64,000 nt of DNA from assembly GCA_965207995.1 (NCBI GenBank), contig CBDBNG010000001.1, positions 558,001-622,000 on the forward strand, in the 5' to 3' direction. The notes under the pieces are model-generated. The model worked only from the letters and a program-made list of their open reading frames with translations. It had not been told where the DNA came from and made no database searches. The DNA is from DAOUKH01 sp965207995 (GTDB lineage: Bacteria > Chloroflexota > Dehalococcoidia > SHYB01). Of the stretch, positions 1 through 9,198 are shown one piece after another (position 1 is the stretch's first letter; every line of letters starts with the position of its first letter). A program made the position numbers and the translations under genes.

Positions 1-1385
1 GACTTCGCCGCAATGATCTGCACCGTGTCGCCATTTTGCAAAGCGCGGTTCAAGGGAACCATCTTGCCGTTTACCTTAGCCCCGACGCACCCGTGGCCGA
101 GATCGGTATGGATGCGGTAGGCGAAGTCGAGGGGCGTGGCCCCGAGGGGCAGTTCGCGGACCTCGCCCTTGGGGGTGTAGACAAAGACCTGATCGTGGAA
201 GATGTCGGTCTTGACCGACTCGATGAAGGCCTCGCTCCCCGCGTCTTCCTGGTTCAGCTCGATCAGGTGCCGCATCCAGTTCATACGGTCGTCGAAGCCG
301 GGATCGGAGTGATCGCCCTCCTTGTACCGGTAGTGGGCGGCAATGCCGTGCTCGGCGACCTCGTGCATCCGGAACGTCCTGATCTGAATCTCGAAGGGCG
401 TCGTGTCCGGGCCGACGACGGCCGTGTGCAGCGACTGGTAGCCGTTCTCCCGAGGGTTGGCGATGTAGTCGTCGAACTCGCCGGGGACGGGGTGCCACAG
501 GCTGTGGACCACGCCGAGCGCTTTGTAGCAGTTGGTTATGTCATCGACCAAGATGCGGAATCCGAAGAGGTCGTAGATTTGGTCGAAGTCCCGGCCCATC
601 TCGGCGTAGCGTTCCATCTTCTGGAAGATCGAGTAAATGTGCTTGGGCCTGCCCGAAATCTGGGCATTGATGGAGGCCTTGCGCATCTCGCCGCGTATAC
701 GGGCAACCACGTCGCTGATAAACCGCTCGCGGTCGTTCCGGCTCGCGGAGAGGAGCTTCGATATCCGGGCGTAGGCCGATCGGTCGAGGCACCGGAAACA
801 GAGGTCCTCGAGCTGCCAGCCGATGGTGGCGATGCCCAGCCGGTGGGCCAGCGGCGCGTAGACATCCAGCGTCTCCCGCGCGATCCGAAGTTGCTTCTGC
901 AGCGGAAGGGGCCTGATCGTCCGCATATTGTGAAGCCGGTCCGCGAGCTTCACGATGATGACGCGGACGTCCTCAGCCATAGCGACGAGCATCTTCCGGA
1001 GGCTCTCGCTGTGGATCGTGCCGCTCGTGGGCGGCCCGCCGTTCTCGCGGGTGGTCTGCCACTCAATCTGGTTGAGCTTGGTGACGCCTTCGACGATGCG
1101 GCCGATTTCCGGCCCGAACCGCACCTCGACCGCTTCAAGGGGAACGTCGCAGTCCTCGAGCGTGTCGTGGAGGAGGGCGCTGGAGATCGTCGTGCTGTCC
1201 TGGCGCAGGTCGGCCAGGATCATGGCGACGGCGAGGGGATGCTCGATGTAAGGGCCGCCCGAGCGCCGGAACTGGCCGCGGTGGGCGTCGTCGGCGAAGC
1301 GATAGGCTTCCTCGATCAGCGTTACCTGGTCTCGCGGAAGGTAACCGTTCGATTTGCTCAGGAGATCGGCTATGCTCGACGCCAC
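1..1385 (-). CDS. rel: RelA/SpoT family (p)ppGpp synthetase/hydrolase (3' end outside window)
   Basis: Makes, and probably degrades, the stringent-response alarmone (p)ppGpp from GTP/GDP and ATP. About 461 codons are visible; the C-terminus runs off the left edge. An N-terminal HD hydrolase domain is seen with HDTLED near residues 73-78, then the synthetase core with RPKHIYSIFQKM, YDLFGFRILV and ENGYQSLHT, then the start of a TGS domain (DQVFVYTPKGEV). Because the HD motif is intact, a bifunctional Rel enzyme is likelier than a synthetase-only RelA. The GTG start at 1385 has GGAGG about 8 nt upstream, and a stop lies eight codons further up in frame, so no longer start exists. It lies downstream of, and on the same strand as, the gcv operon with a 106-bp gap. 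Confidence 0.93.
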   Translation of the reverse strand, partial: MASSIADLLSKSNGYLPRDQVTLIEEAYRFADDAHRGQFRRSGGPYIEHPLAVAMILADLRQDSTTISSALLHDTLEDCDVPLEAVEVRFGPEIGRIVEGVTKLNQIEWQTTRENGGPPTSGTIHSESLRKMLVAMAEDVRVIIVKLADRLHNMRTIRPLPLQKQLRIARETLDVYAPLAHRLGIATIGWQLEDLCFRCLDRSAYARISKLLSASRNDRERFISDVVARIRGEMRKASINAQISGRPKHIYSIFQKMERYAEMGRDFDQIYDLFGFRILVDDITNCYKALGVVHSLWHPVPGEFDDYIANPRENGYQSLHTAVVGPDTTPFEIQIRTFRMHEVAEHGIAAHYRYKEGDHSDPGFDDRMNWMRHLIELNQEDAGSEAFIESVKTDIFHDQVFVYTPKGEVRELPLGATPLDFAYRIHTDLGHGCVGAKVNGKMVPLNRALQNGDTVQIIAAK

Positions 1386-1491
1386 GCCGCTCGCCTCCGC
1401 CTGACTTCAATAGTATATCTGGTGAAGTCCAGCGCAATCAATGAAGTGTGTTTCAGGAGTTCACGCGCCCATCGGGCGGCTGTGGCAGTGG

Positions 1492-2982
1492 CTACGAGTC
1501 ACCGCCGCCGCGGCCTTGCCAGCGAAGCACCGGCCGGCGGGCGGCGGTGGCCTCGTCCAGGCGGCCGATAGGCGCGTTCCAAGGCGCGCCGTGCAGCATG
1601 TCGGCGTCGCTTTCGGCTTCCTTGGCGATGGCGATCATGGCCTCGGCGAGCGCCTCGACCGCCTCGGGCGGCTCCGTTTCCGTCGGTTCGATCATCAGCG
1701 CCTCTTCGACGATCAGCGGGAAGTAGACCGTCGGCGGGTGAAAGCCGTGGTCGATCAGGCGCTTCGCGATGTCGTAGGTGCGCACACCGTGTTCGGCGCG
1801 CTGCCGGACGCCTGAAAAGACGACCTCATGCAGCACGGAGCGGTCATAGGGGAGATCGTAGTGGCCCTCAAGCAGCACGCGCAGGTAATTTGCGTTGAGC
1901 ACCGCCTGGCCGGAGACGGCGCGCAGCCCGTCGAGACCTAGCGCGCGCATGTAGGCGTAGGCGCGGACGAGAACACCGGCGTTCCCGTGGAACTGCTGGA
2001 GGCGGCCGATAGTGTGCTCGGGCGTCCCTAGACACACCAAGCCGTCGTCGCCCTCCTCGACGATCGGCGTCGGAAGGTACGGGGCCAGTTCGTCGCTGCA
2101 GCAGACGGGCCCCGCGCCGGGGCCGCCGCCCCCGTGGGGCGTGCTGAAGCTCTTATGCAGGTTAAGGTGGACCACGTCGAAGCCGAGATCGCCGAAGCGT
2201 ACGCGGCCCATGATCGCGTTGAGGTTGGCGCCGTCGCCGTAGAGATAGGCGCCGGCGTCGTGGAGCAGGTCTGCGACTCTCTCAATGCCGCGCTGCCACA
2301 GACCCAGCGTGTTCGGCGCGGTAACCATGGCGGCGGCAACGGTCTCGTCCATCTCCCGCTCGACGGCGGCGCGGTCTAGGGAGCCGTCGGCACCGGTCGG
2401 AATCTCGGTCACGGTGAAGCCGGCCATCGCGGCGGTCGCCGGGTTCGTGCCGTGCGCGTTGTCCGGCACCAGAATTCGGCGGCGGGTTTCAAGCTCTCCG
2501 CGGTCTTCGAGAGCGCGGGCGATCATCAGCACGCCGGCGAGCTCACCTTGCGCTCCGGCGGCGGGAGCAAGGCTGACACCGGGCAGGCCGGTGATCTCAC
2601 CCAGTCCCCGGCGCAGCTCCAGCAGCGTGCGCAGCGTTCCCTGCGTCTCTTCTTCCGGCCCCTGCGGGTGCGCTTGAGCGAATCCGCCAAGCGACGCCAC
2701 AAGGTCGTTGACCTTGGGGTTGTACTTCATCGTGCACGAGCCGAGAGGGTAGGTGCCGGAGTCGATGCCGTAGTTCCGGGCGGAGAGCGCGGTGTAGTAG
2801 CGCACGAGCTCACCCTGGCTCATCTCCGGCAGGCGGACCGAGTCACGCAGCAGGCGAGCATCCGGCAGCGGCGCCGTGTCCCCCTTCCAAGACGGCACGT
2901 CGACGGCCCGACGGCCGGGAGCGCCGCGGTCGAAGCTAAGGCGAGCGCCGAAGTCTTCGCCGTTGGGCCGGGGCGCGCTCAC
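1492..2982 (-). CDS. gcvPB: Glycine dehydrogenase (decarboxylating) subunit 2
   Basis: PLP-binding half of the split P-protein of the glycine cleavage system. With GcvPA it decarboxylates glycine and passes aminomethyl to the lipoyl arm of GcvH. 496 aa, normal for the family. The PLP lysine is K277 in NLHKSFSTPHGGGG; the upstream GSCTMKYNPK and DNAHGTNPATAAM motifs are typical. It overlaps the end of gcvPA by 4 bp (2979-2982), so translation is probably coupled, and it is the last gene of gcvT-gcvH-gcvPA-gcvPB. Confidence 0.97.
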   Translation of the reverse strand: MSAPRPNGEDFGARLSFDRGAPGRRAVDVPSWKGDTAPLPDARLLRDSVRLPEMSQGELVRYYTALSARNYGIDSGTYPLGSCTMKYNPKVNDLVASLGGFAQAHPQGPEEETQGTLRTLLELRRGLGEITGLPGVSLAPAAGAQGELAGVLMIARALEDRGELETRRRILVPDNAHGTNPATAAMAGFTVTEIPTGADGSLDRAAVEREMDETVAAAMVTAPNTLGLWQRGIERVADLLHDAGAYLYGDGANLNAIMGRVRFGDLGFDVVHLNLHKSFSTPHGGGGPGAGPVCCSDELAPYLPTPIVEEGDDGLVCLGTPEHTIGRLQQFHGNAGVLVRAYAYMRALGLDGLRAVSGQAVLNANYLRVLLEGHYDLPYDRSVLHEVVFSGVRQRAEHGVRTYDIAKRLIDHGFHPPTVYFPLIVEEALMIEPTETEPPEAVEALAEAMIAIAKEAESDADMLHGAPWNAPIGRLDEATAARRPVLRWQGRGGGDS

Positions 2983-4337
2983 GGACCGCCTCCTATGTCC
3001 GCGAGCGCCGCGACCAGGGAATCGACGTGGGCGTCGGGAGTCGCTTCGGTCACCGTGAAGAGCAGGGCGTCGCGCGCCTCGGACTCCGGCCGTGCCGATA
3101 CGTCGAGGCCGGGGCCGATTCCGCGGGCAGCGAGCTGCGCCGCAAGGTCAGCCGCGGGCAGGGGGCCGCGGACAAGAAACTCCTGGAACCAAGGCCCACG
3201 CTCCGGCGTCTCGTAGCCCGGCAGCGCCGCGATGCGGGCCGCGGCCTCGTGGGCGCGCTGGTAGCAGAGTTCGGCTGCCTCCCGCAGGCCCCGCGGACCA
3301 AGCGCCTGTACCGTGACGGTGAAGGCGAGCGCGATCAACGACTGCGCCGTCGAGACGTTCGAGGTGGCCCGCTCGCGGCGGATGAACTGCTCGCGCGCCT
3401 GGAGGGTGAGCACGTACCCGGTGCGCTTCTCGCCGCCGCCCGGCGGCGCGTGCAGCTCCTCGGCGCGGCCGACGATGCGCCCGGGCATCTGCCGCAGGTA
3501 CTTGTCGCGGGCGGCGAAGAGTCCGAGCGACGGCCCTCCGAAGGCGGGTGGGCCGGCGAGATCACGCCCCTCCCCGGTGACGATGTCGGCGCCCGCATCG
3601 CCCGGCGCGCGCAGCAGCCCGAGGGCGAAGGGGTCGGCGACGGTCACGAACAGGGCTCCGACGGCGTGCGCCGCGTCGGCGAGCGGCTCCAGGTCGGCAA
3701 TCTTGCCGAGGAAGTCCGGCTGTTGGGCCGCGAGACAGGCATGCTCCTCAGTGACCGCGTCCGACGAAGACACAAGGTCGACGCGCAGGCCGGGGCCTCG
3801 AGCGTAGGTCCGTACCACGTCGGCGGTGCCGGGGTGGATCGGCTCCAGCAGCGCGACAGCGCCCCGCTTCGTCGCGCGGGCGGCGAGGAGACAAGCTTCG
3901 GCGGTCGCGCTGGCGACGTCGTAGAGACCGGTGTTGGAGACATCCATCCCGGTCAGTTCGCACACGACCGACTGGTATTCGAAGGCGGACTGCAGCGTGC
4001 CCTGGCTGATTTCAGGTTGGTACGGCGTGTAAGCGGTAACGAACTCGGAGCGAGAGGTCAGATGGCCGGTAATGGATGGAATGGAACGCCAGTACGCACC
4101 CGCGCCGAGAAAGTTGGGTCGCGCCGGATCGGCGTTGGCGGCAGCCCGTTCCTGTAGGAGCGCGATCAACTCCGGCTCGGCAAGCGCGGACGGCAGATCG
4201 ATTGCCGGATCGCGTAAGGCGGCGGGGAGGTCAGCGAAGAGCTCGTCAACGCTGGCTGCGCCGATGCGCTCCAGCATGCGCGCGCGGTCGGCGTCGGTGG
4301 CGGGGATGTAGGGGTGAGGCGACCCGGCGGACGACAC
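2979..4337 (-). CDS. gcvPA: Glycine dehydrogenase (decarboxylating) subunit 1
   Basis: N-terminal-type half of the two-subunit P-protein. 452 aa, the usual length. It keeps the PLP-transferase fold but lacks the PLP lysine, which is supplied by GcvPB. Diagnostic stretches are PYIPATDADRARML at the N-terminus, FLGAGAYWRSIPS and TPYQPEISQGTLQ. GTG start at 4337, 6 bp after the gcvH stop, with a weak AAGG upstream. Split gcvP (PA + PB) is common in Gram-positives, Chloroflexota and archaea. Confidence 0.96.
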   Translation of the reverse strand: MSSAGSPHPYIPATDADRARMLERIGAASVDELFADLPAALRDPAIDLPSALAEPELIALLQERAAANADPARPNFLGAGAYWRSIPSITGHLTSRSEFVTAYTPYQPEISQGTLQSAFEYQSVVCELTGMDVSNTGLYDVASATAEACLLAARATKRGAVALLEPIHPGTADVVRTYARGPGLRVDLVSSSDAVTEEHACLAAQQPDFLGKIADLEPLADAAHAVGALFVTVADPFALGLLRAPGDAGADIVTGEGRDLAGPPAFGGPSLGLFAARDKYLRQMPGRIVGRAEELHAPPGGGEKRTGYVLTLQAREQFIRRERATSNVSTAQSLIALAFTVTVQALGPRGLREAAELCYQRAHEAAARIAALPGYETPERGPWFQEFLVRGPLPAADLAAQLAARGIGPGLDVSARPESEARDALLFTVTEATPDAHVDSLVAALADIGGGP

Positions 4338-4343
4338 GAAGCC

Positions 4344-4742
4344 TTAGCTCTCCGGAAGTTGTGCGCGGTACGCGGCGGCATCGAGCAGGCCCTCGAACTC
4401 CGCCTCGTCCGAGATGCGCACGCGAATCATCCAGCCCTCGTCGTAGGGCGACTTGTTGACCAGTTCGGGTTGGTCTTCCAGTTCCCCGTTTGTGGCGACC
4501 ACCTCGCCGCTGATCGGAGAGTACAGGTCGCAGACGGTCTTCGTCGACTCGATCTCGCCGCAGCGTTCACCCGCGGTGACCTGGTCGCCCTCTCCGGCGA
4601 GGTCGAGGTAGACCACGTCGCCGACCTGGTCCTGGGCGAAGTCGGTGATGCCGACCGTGGCCTCGTCCGGGCTGGCCTCGTCGCGGCGCAGCCACTCGTG
4701 ATTCAGCGTGTAGAGGAGATTGTCGGGGACCTCGTGGGACAT
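4344..4742 (-). CDS. gcvH: Glycine cleavage system H protein
   Basis: Lipoyl carrier that shuttles the aminomethyl group between P, T and L proteins. 132 aa. The lipoylated lysine is K68 in the conserved ESTKTVCDLYSP context, followed by ISGEVVATN. It lies 12 bp after gcvT and 6 bp before gcvPA. No lipoate ligase, octanoyltransferase or L-protein gene is in the window. Confidence 0.97.
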   Translation of the reverse strand: MSHEVPDNLLYTLNHEWLRRDEASPDEATVGITDFAQDQVGDVVYLDLAGEGDQVTAGERCGEIESTKTVCDLYSPISGEVVATNGELEDQPELVNKSPYDEGWMIRVRISDEAEFEGLLDAAAYRAQLPES

Positions 4743-4754
4743 ACTTATGCCTGC

Positions 4755-5858
4755 CTAGGGTTTTCGGTAGAACGGGCGGCGTACCACTTCGACGGGGAGT
4801 GCGCGGCCGCGCACGTCGACTTCGAGCATGACGCCGGGTTTCGCTAGCTCCACGGGAAGATAGGCCATGCCTATGCCTACGCGCAAGGTCGGGCTGAAGG
4901 TTCCACTGGTCAGGCTTGCGACGGGCTCCCCGCCGTCCGGCTCATGCACCGCATAGCCTGCCCGCAATACGCCGCGGTCGCGAGCCGCGAGGTGGGCGAG
5001 TCGCCGCGTGCGGGGCTGCGCCTTCGCCTCGGCAAGCGCCTCCCGGCCGGTGAACGGCGCGCCGTCGTCGAGAGTCACGGCAAAGCCGAGGCCGGCTTCG
5101 TAGGGGTGCGTGGTCTGATCGATGTCGTTCCCGTGGAGCGGCAGTGCCGCCTCCAAGCGGAGCGTGTCGCGCGCGCCGAGACCGGTCGGCGTCGCACCGC
5201 CGGCGACGAGGGCGTCCCACAGCGCCGGGGCATGGTCGGCATCGACGATGCATTCGCCACCGTCTTCGCCGGTATACCCCGTGCGCGCGGCGAGGACGGA
5301 TACGCCATTCCAGTCAAACTCGAAACAGTCCCGCGGCTCCATGGCCGCGAAACCCTCGCCAACGACCTTGCTCAGCAGCGCAACGGCATCGGGGCCCTGC
5401 ACGGCCAACATCACGGTGTCCGCGGTAACCTCGGAGGCGTCCTCGGCGACGGCGAGAAGGCGCTCGAAGTCCTTCTCGGCGTTCGCGGCGTTGTGAATCA
5501 CCAGCCAGCGCTCGTTGGGCAGGTGATAGATGAAGACGTCGTCTTCGATGCCGCCGCTCTCGTTGCAATAGAGCGAGTAGTGAGCCTTGCCCACCGGCAG
5601 CGAGGTGACGTCGAAGGTCGTCACCGACCGCAGCAGCGAGGCCGCTTGCGATCCCTGCATCCAAGCCCGTGCGAGGTGCGAGACATCGAAGACGCCCACA
5701 CGTTCGCGCACCCCCTCGTGTTCGGCCACGATGCCCTGGTACTGGAGGGGCATCTCCCAGCCGGCAAAGGGTGCGAAGCGGGCGCCGGTCGCCTCGTGGC
5801 GATCACGCAATACAAGCTGCCGGAGCCCGCCTTCGCCGGAACCGCCGTGTTCCGTCAT
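4755..5858 (-). CDS. gcvT: Aminomethyltransferase (glycine cleavage T protein)
   Basis: Transfers the C1 unit from aminomethyl-GcvH to tetrahydrofolate, giving 5,10-methylene-THF and ammonia. 367 aa. Family motifs are FAPFAGWEMPLQY near residue 25, GVFDVSHLARAW, GYTGEDGGECIV, LGARDTLRLEAALPLHGNDI and the C-terminal FTGREAL. First gene of the gcv operon. The 119-bp gap upstream, shared with divergent moeA, is too short for a classical tandem glycine riboswitch and I could not find its conserved core. Confidence 0.96.
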   Translation of the reverse strand: MTEHGGSGEGGLRQLVLRDRHEATGARFAPFAGWEMPLQYQGIVAEHEGVRERVGVFDVSHLARAWMQGSQAASLLRSVTTFDVTSLPVGKAHYSLYCNESGGIEDDVFIYHLPNERWLVIHNAANAEKDFERLLAVAEDASEVTADTVMLAVQGPDAVALLSKVVGEGFAAMEPRDCFEFDWNGVSVLAARTGYTGEDGGECIVDADHAPALWDALVAGGATPTGLGARDTLRLEAALPLHGNDIDQTTHPYEAGLGFAVTLDDGAPFTGREALAEAKAQPRTRRLAHLAARDRGVLRAGYAVHEPDGGEPVASLTSGTFSPTLRVGIGMAYLPVELAKPGVMLEVDVRGRALPVEVVRRPFYRKP

Positions 5859-5933
5859 AGGTCAATTCTATCCGTCCACCCTCTCCCGCAACAAGCTCCC
5901 CATGTTGGCCTAGACCCCTCCGGCGGTATCGCC

Positions 5934-5939
5934 TAAAAT
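5934..5939 (+). promoter_or_regulatory. Candidate -10 element for moeA
   Basis: TAAAAT stands 39 bp before the first possible moeA ATG. No convincing -35 is seen 16-18 bp upstream. It belongs to a recurring TAxAAT pattern upstream of genes in this window. Confidence 0.4.
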
Positions 5940-5977
5940 GGGCGCGACGGCCCCCCCTGCGCTTCGGCGTCAAGGCC

Positions 5978-7333
5978 ATGACTTCAGCCCATAAATCTTC
6001 CGGACATCGGCACGCCCACGACCGGCGCGCGCACGCCGGGATGCCCAAGATTCCGTCATGGCTCACCGTCGAGGAGGCCTTGGCGAGAATCCTGGACTAT
6101 GTCTCGCCGCTCGGGCCCGAGCGCAAGCCGCTGCTTGAAGCCCGCGGCCAAGTCCTCGCCGAGGACGTCCGTGCTCCCTTCGACGTGCCTCCGCACGCCA
6201 ACTCCTCCATGGACGGCTACGCGGTGCGCGCGGCCGACGTGCAGGCCGCCGGTCCGAGCACGGGCGTGAGCCTACGCGTGGTCGGCGAGGCTCCGGCGGG
6301 TGCGCCGCCCAGCCACGCCGTGCATCGGGGCGAGGCGGTCCGGATCATGACCGGTGCCGTTATACCCGAAGGCGCCGACGCCGTCGTCCCATTCGAGGAG
6401 ACCGATGAGCTCGAACGCATCAGAAGCGGCGCGGGGGTCGCTGGCGAGGTCGCCATACTTGCCGCCGCCGCCGATGGGGAGAACATCCGGCTCGCCGGCG
6501 AGGACATTGCCGCCGGGGAGACCGTCCTCCCCCAAGGGACCCCGCTCGGCGCCGCCGAAATCGGCGTCCTCGCCTCGCTGGGTCTCGACCACGCCGTCGT
6601 CATCCGGCGGCCCGTCGTCGCCGTCCTGACCACCGGCGACGAGCTTGTCGAGCCACCCCTGCCGCTGACGCCGGGGAAGATCTACAACAGCAACGGCTTC
6701 TCCATCGCAGCGGCGGTGTCGGCCACGGGCGGCGTGCCCCTCGTGCTGGAGACCGCGCGGGATAACCTGGCATCCCTTCAGGCGCGGCTCGCCGAGGCGC
6801 TTGAGGCCGACATCGTCCTGACCACGGCGGGCGTCTCTCGCGGCGACTACGACATCGTGAAGGACGTCCTCATGCAGGAAGGCGATATCGACTTCTGGAC
6901 GGTCCGCATGCGGCCCGCGAAGCCCCTCGCCTTCGGGGCGTTGCGCGCGCAGGCCGCCGATGGGTCAGAACGCCGCATCCCGCACCTCGGACTTCCCGGC
7001 AATCCGGTCAGCGCCCTCGTCGCCTTCGAGCAGTTCGCCCGGCCCGCTATTCTCAAGGCGATGGGGAAGACCCGCTTCGACAGGCCCACCGTACAGGCCG
7101 TCCTCGATGAACCCATCCACAACACCGACGAGCGGCGCGTCTACGCCCGCGCTGTCGTCACCCGCCGCGACGGGCAATACCACGCCAGGCTCACCGGAAA
7201 CCAGAGCTCCGGCGTGCTGACCTCCATGGCGCGGGCCAACGGCCTCGCCATCTGCCCAGAAGACGTCCCTGTCAAACACGCCGGCGAGGTGGTCACCGTC
7301 CAGATGCTGACGTGGCCCGAGGAGGGCTTCTAG
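5978..7333 (+). CDS. moeA: Molybdopterin molybdotransferase
   Basis: Inserts molybdate into adenylyl-molybdopterin in molybdenum cofactor synthesis. 451 aa from ATG 5978. MoeA motifs are NSSMDGYAVRAADV (around residue 75), the VVAVLTTGDELVEP turn, NSNGFSIAAAV, the TTAGVSRGDYD loop and GLPGNPVSALVAFEQF. The His/Ala-rich first 21 residues are not typical, so ATG 6041 (MPKIPSWLTVEEAL) is an equally good start; neither has a strong ribosome site. The cofactor would serve enzymes such as the sulfite-oxidase-like protein at 11792. Confidence 0.93.
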   Translation: MTSAHKSSGHRHAHDRRAHAGMPKIPSWLTVEEALARILDYVSPLGPERKPLLEARGQVLAEDVRAPFDVPPHANSSMDGYAVRAADVQAAGPSTGVSLRVVGEAPAGAPPSHAVHRGEAVRIMTGAVIPEGADAVVPFEETDELERIRSGAGVAGEVAILAAAADGENIRLAGEDIAAGETVLPQGTPLGAAEIGVLASLGLDHAVVIRRPVVAVLTTGDELVEPPLPLTPGKIYNSNGFSIAAAVSATGGVPLVLETARDNLASLQARLAEALEADIVLTTAGVSRGDYDIVKDVLMQEGDIDFWTVRMRPAKPLAFGALRAQAADGSERRIPHLGLPGNPVSALVAFEQFARPAILKAMGKTRFDRPTVQAVLDEPIHNTDERRVYARAVVTRRDGQYHARLTGNQSSGVLTSMARANGLAICPEDVPVKHAGEVVTVQMLTWPEEGF

Positions 7334-7379
7334 CCGAGCCTCGCCGGAACCAACCGCAGCCGTAGGAGCAGCCGAACCG

Positions 7380-7784
7380 ATGACGCAACAGGAAGAGACC
7401 GGCCTTGAAACCGCAGTGGAAGAGACGCCGCCCGCCTATCGCATCGACGAGGGCTGGTACGAGCGCAACCGGCGCTCGCTGGACGACATGATCGCCGCCC
7501 GCACCAGCGGAGCGACGACCGCGAAGCGCCGCCGCAAGTCGGTCCCGTCGATGGCCGACCTCGCGAAGATCGAGGGGTTCGTCAACCCCAACCTTCCGGT
7601 GCGGGAGGCCGTCTTCCGGCTTCTGCTCGTTTACCAAAACAAGCCGCTCGACGTCGAGCAGTTAAGCCAGTACCTCACCGACTGCGGCATCGGAATCATG
7701 GACGCCCGCCTGATCCAACCCAAGGCGCTCCAGCGCATCCTCGACAGCGACGACTACTACGGCATCACCCGCGTGGAGGCCTAG
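7380..7784 (+). CDS. Conserved hypothetical protein, winged-helix-like C-terminus possible
   Basis: 134 aa, no family recognised. An acidic N-terminus (about 20 residues) is followed by a basic linker (AKRRRKSVPS near 45-55), then a compact helical region (LPVREAVFRLLLVYQNKPLDVEQL, QYLTDCGIGIMDARL, ALQRILDSDDYYGITRVEA). That last region looks like a small DNA-binding or adaptor domain, but this is a guess from helix pattern only. GGAG lies about 12 nt before the ATG. It follows moeA by 46 bp on the same strand, so co-transcription is likely. Confidence 0.75.
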   Translation: MTQQEETGLETAVEETPPAYRIDEGWYERNRRSLDDMIAARTSGATTAKRRRKSVPSMADLAKIEGFVNPNLPVREAVFRLLLVYQNKPLDVEQLSQYLTDCGIGIMDARLIQPKALQRILDSDDYYGITRVEA

Positions 7785-7796
7785 CCCGCGGGGCCC

Positions 7797-8081
7797 TCAC
7801 CAGCGAACAGTGAATCCGACGGCCTCCCGACTGGGGACGCGCCAGTCCTGTTCGACCCCGTCGACGCGGGCCATGCCCGGCCCTTCGCCCAGGCGCCCCA
7901 GGAGCACCTCGATAGCCGCACGCGGCCCTTCGGCGTAGACCTCGACGGCGTCGCCGTTTGGGTGATTACGCACCCACCCCACCAGACCCAGTCGCCGCGC
8001 GTGTGACGCCACAAAGCTGCGGAAGTTCACACCCTGCACGCGTCCGCGGACGGTGGCCAGGACTGCGGCATCGGTGTTCAT
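7797..8081 (-). CDS. acyP: Acylphosphatase
   Basis: Small enzyme that hydrolyses the carboxyl-phosphate bond of acylphosphates. 94 aa, the standard length. The phosphate-binding loop GRVQGVNFR (catalytic R21) and GWVRNHPNGDAVEV (catalytic N39) are both intact. Its stop is 12 bp from the convergent 7380 gene. It is followed 15 bp downstream on the minus strand by the 3' end of the 8097 amidohydrolase gene, which is transcribed towards it. Confidence 0.94.
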   Translation of the reverse strand: MNTDAAVLATVRGRVQGVNFRSFVASHARRLGLVGWVRNHPNGDAVEVYAEGPRAAIEVLLGRLGEGPGMARVDGVEQDWRVPSREAVGFTVRW

Positions 8082-8096
8082 GCCGGCACGGCCCGC

Positions 8097-9176
8097 CTAG
8101 TCGAAGCCGTAGAGAGCCGCCGCGTTGCCGGCCAGCACCTTGGCCTTGACGTCGTCGGGGAGGTGGGCCGTCTCCCGGTCGATGATCTCCCTCGAGTTCG
8201 GCCAGGAGCTATCGGTATGGGGGTAGTCGTTCGACCACATGATGTTGTCGGCGCCGATCAGGTCCCACGTGCGCAGGCCGGCCTCGTCGTCGATGAAGGT
8301 GGCCGCGACGTTGCGACGGAAGTAGCCGCTGGGCTCGTCGGCCAGTTCGAGCTTCAGACGCGGCCCATGCCGCCGCATGGTGTGGTCGATGCGCTTGAGG
8401 AAGTTCGGGATCCAGCCGATGTCGGCCTCGACGGAGACGACCTTCAGACCGGGGTAGCGCTGGAAGACGCCGGAAAAGATGAGGGCGGCCAACGAGCGCA
8501 TCATCCAGTTCGGCGTGGCGGGGTAATCGATGACGAACGATTCGAAGCCCGGCTTGTTGGCGCCGGTGAGGATGTGCAGACCGATGGGCATTCCCAGGTC
8601 CTGGGCGGCGGCCCAGAGGGGATCGTAGTAGGGGTCGCTGTAGGGACGCCCCTCCTCAGGCGTGATCGCGACCATCCCCGAGCGCAGGCCGAGGCCGCGG
8701 GCGCGTTGCAGCTCGGTGATCGCGCTTTCGATGTCGTAGGTCGAGATGAGGGCGACGCCGGCGAGGCGCTTGGGTGCGGCGTCGCAGAGCTCCGCCATCC
8801 AGTCGTTGTAGGCGCGAAAGCAGGCGCGCTGGTAGCCGGGGTCGGTGAGACGGAACATGCGGAAGCCGATGGTGGGATAGAGCACCTCGGCCTCGACGCC
8901 GTCGGCGTCCATGTCCTTCAGACGTTCCTCCGGGTCCCAGCCGCCCTTCCGATTGTCCTCGAAGCGCTTGAGCTCGCCGAACCGCTCCGGCGGATGCCCT
9001 GCGGGCCCCAGGATGCCGACGTTGCTCGGTGGCTGGCCCTCACAGTAGAAGAAGTCGCCGTGCTCTTCACGTTTCATGTGCGGCGCGCGGTCGCGGTAGG
9101 CGGCGTCCATGCGCCGCTCCCAAAGATCGGGCGCCTCGACGACGTGCGAGTCGGCGGAAATCAAGCGATGGCCCAC
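8097..9176 (-). CDS. Amidohydrolase family protein (amidohydrolase 2 type)
   Basis: Metal-dependent hydrolase or decarboxylase of the ACMSD/amidohydro_2 group; substrate unknown. 359 aa from GTG 9176 (starts GHRLISADSHV), chosen because GGAG lies 10 nt upstream, it begins at the ADSHV metal motif, and it leaves a 22-bp gap to the preceding gene. A longer in-frame ATG at 9260 would run into that gene. Metal-site motifs are SADSHV at the N-terminus, GLHILTG in the middle and SNDYPHTDSSWP near the C-terminus. Second gene of a minus-strand pair with 9199-10035. It is related to the 30540 amidohydrolase. Confidence 0.9.
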   Translation of the reverse strand: MGHRLISADSHVVEAPDLWERRMDAAYRDRAPHMKREEHGDFFYCEGQPPSNVGILGPAGHPPERFGELKRFEDNRKGGWDPEERLKDMDADGVEAEVLYPTIGFRMFRLTDPGYQRACFRAYNDWMAELCDAAPKRLAGVALISTYDIESAITELQRARGLGLRSGMVAITPEEGRPYSDPYYDPLWAAAQDLGMPIGLHILTGANKPGFESFVIDYPATPNWMMRSLAALIFSGVFQRYPGLKVVSVEADIGWIPNFLKRIDHTMRRHGPRLKLELADEPSGYFRRNVAATFIDDEAGLRTWDLIGADNIMWSNDYPHTDSSWPNSREIIDRETAHLPDDVKAKVLAGNAAALYGFD

Positions 9177-9198
9177 GGCGGGTCTCCAGGAAAGCGGA

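Noticed and set aside
36..1571. 511-aa open frame on the plus strand over rel
   Set aside because: Antisense shadow: the minus strand gives a complete RelA/SpoT protein with HD, synthetase and TGS motifs, while this frame shows no recognisable domain.
5859..5977. Glycine riboswitch upstream of gcvT
   Set aside because: Only 119 bp shared with a divergent gene, and the conserved aptamer core could not be found.
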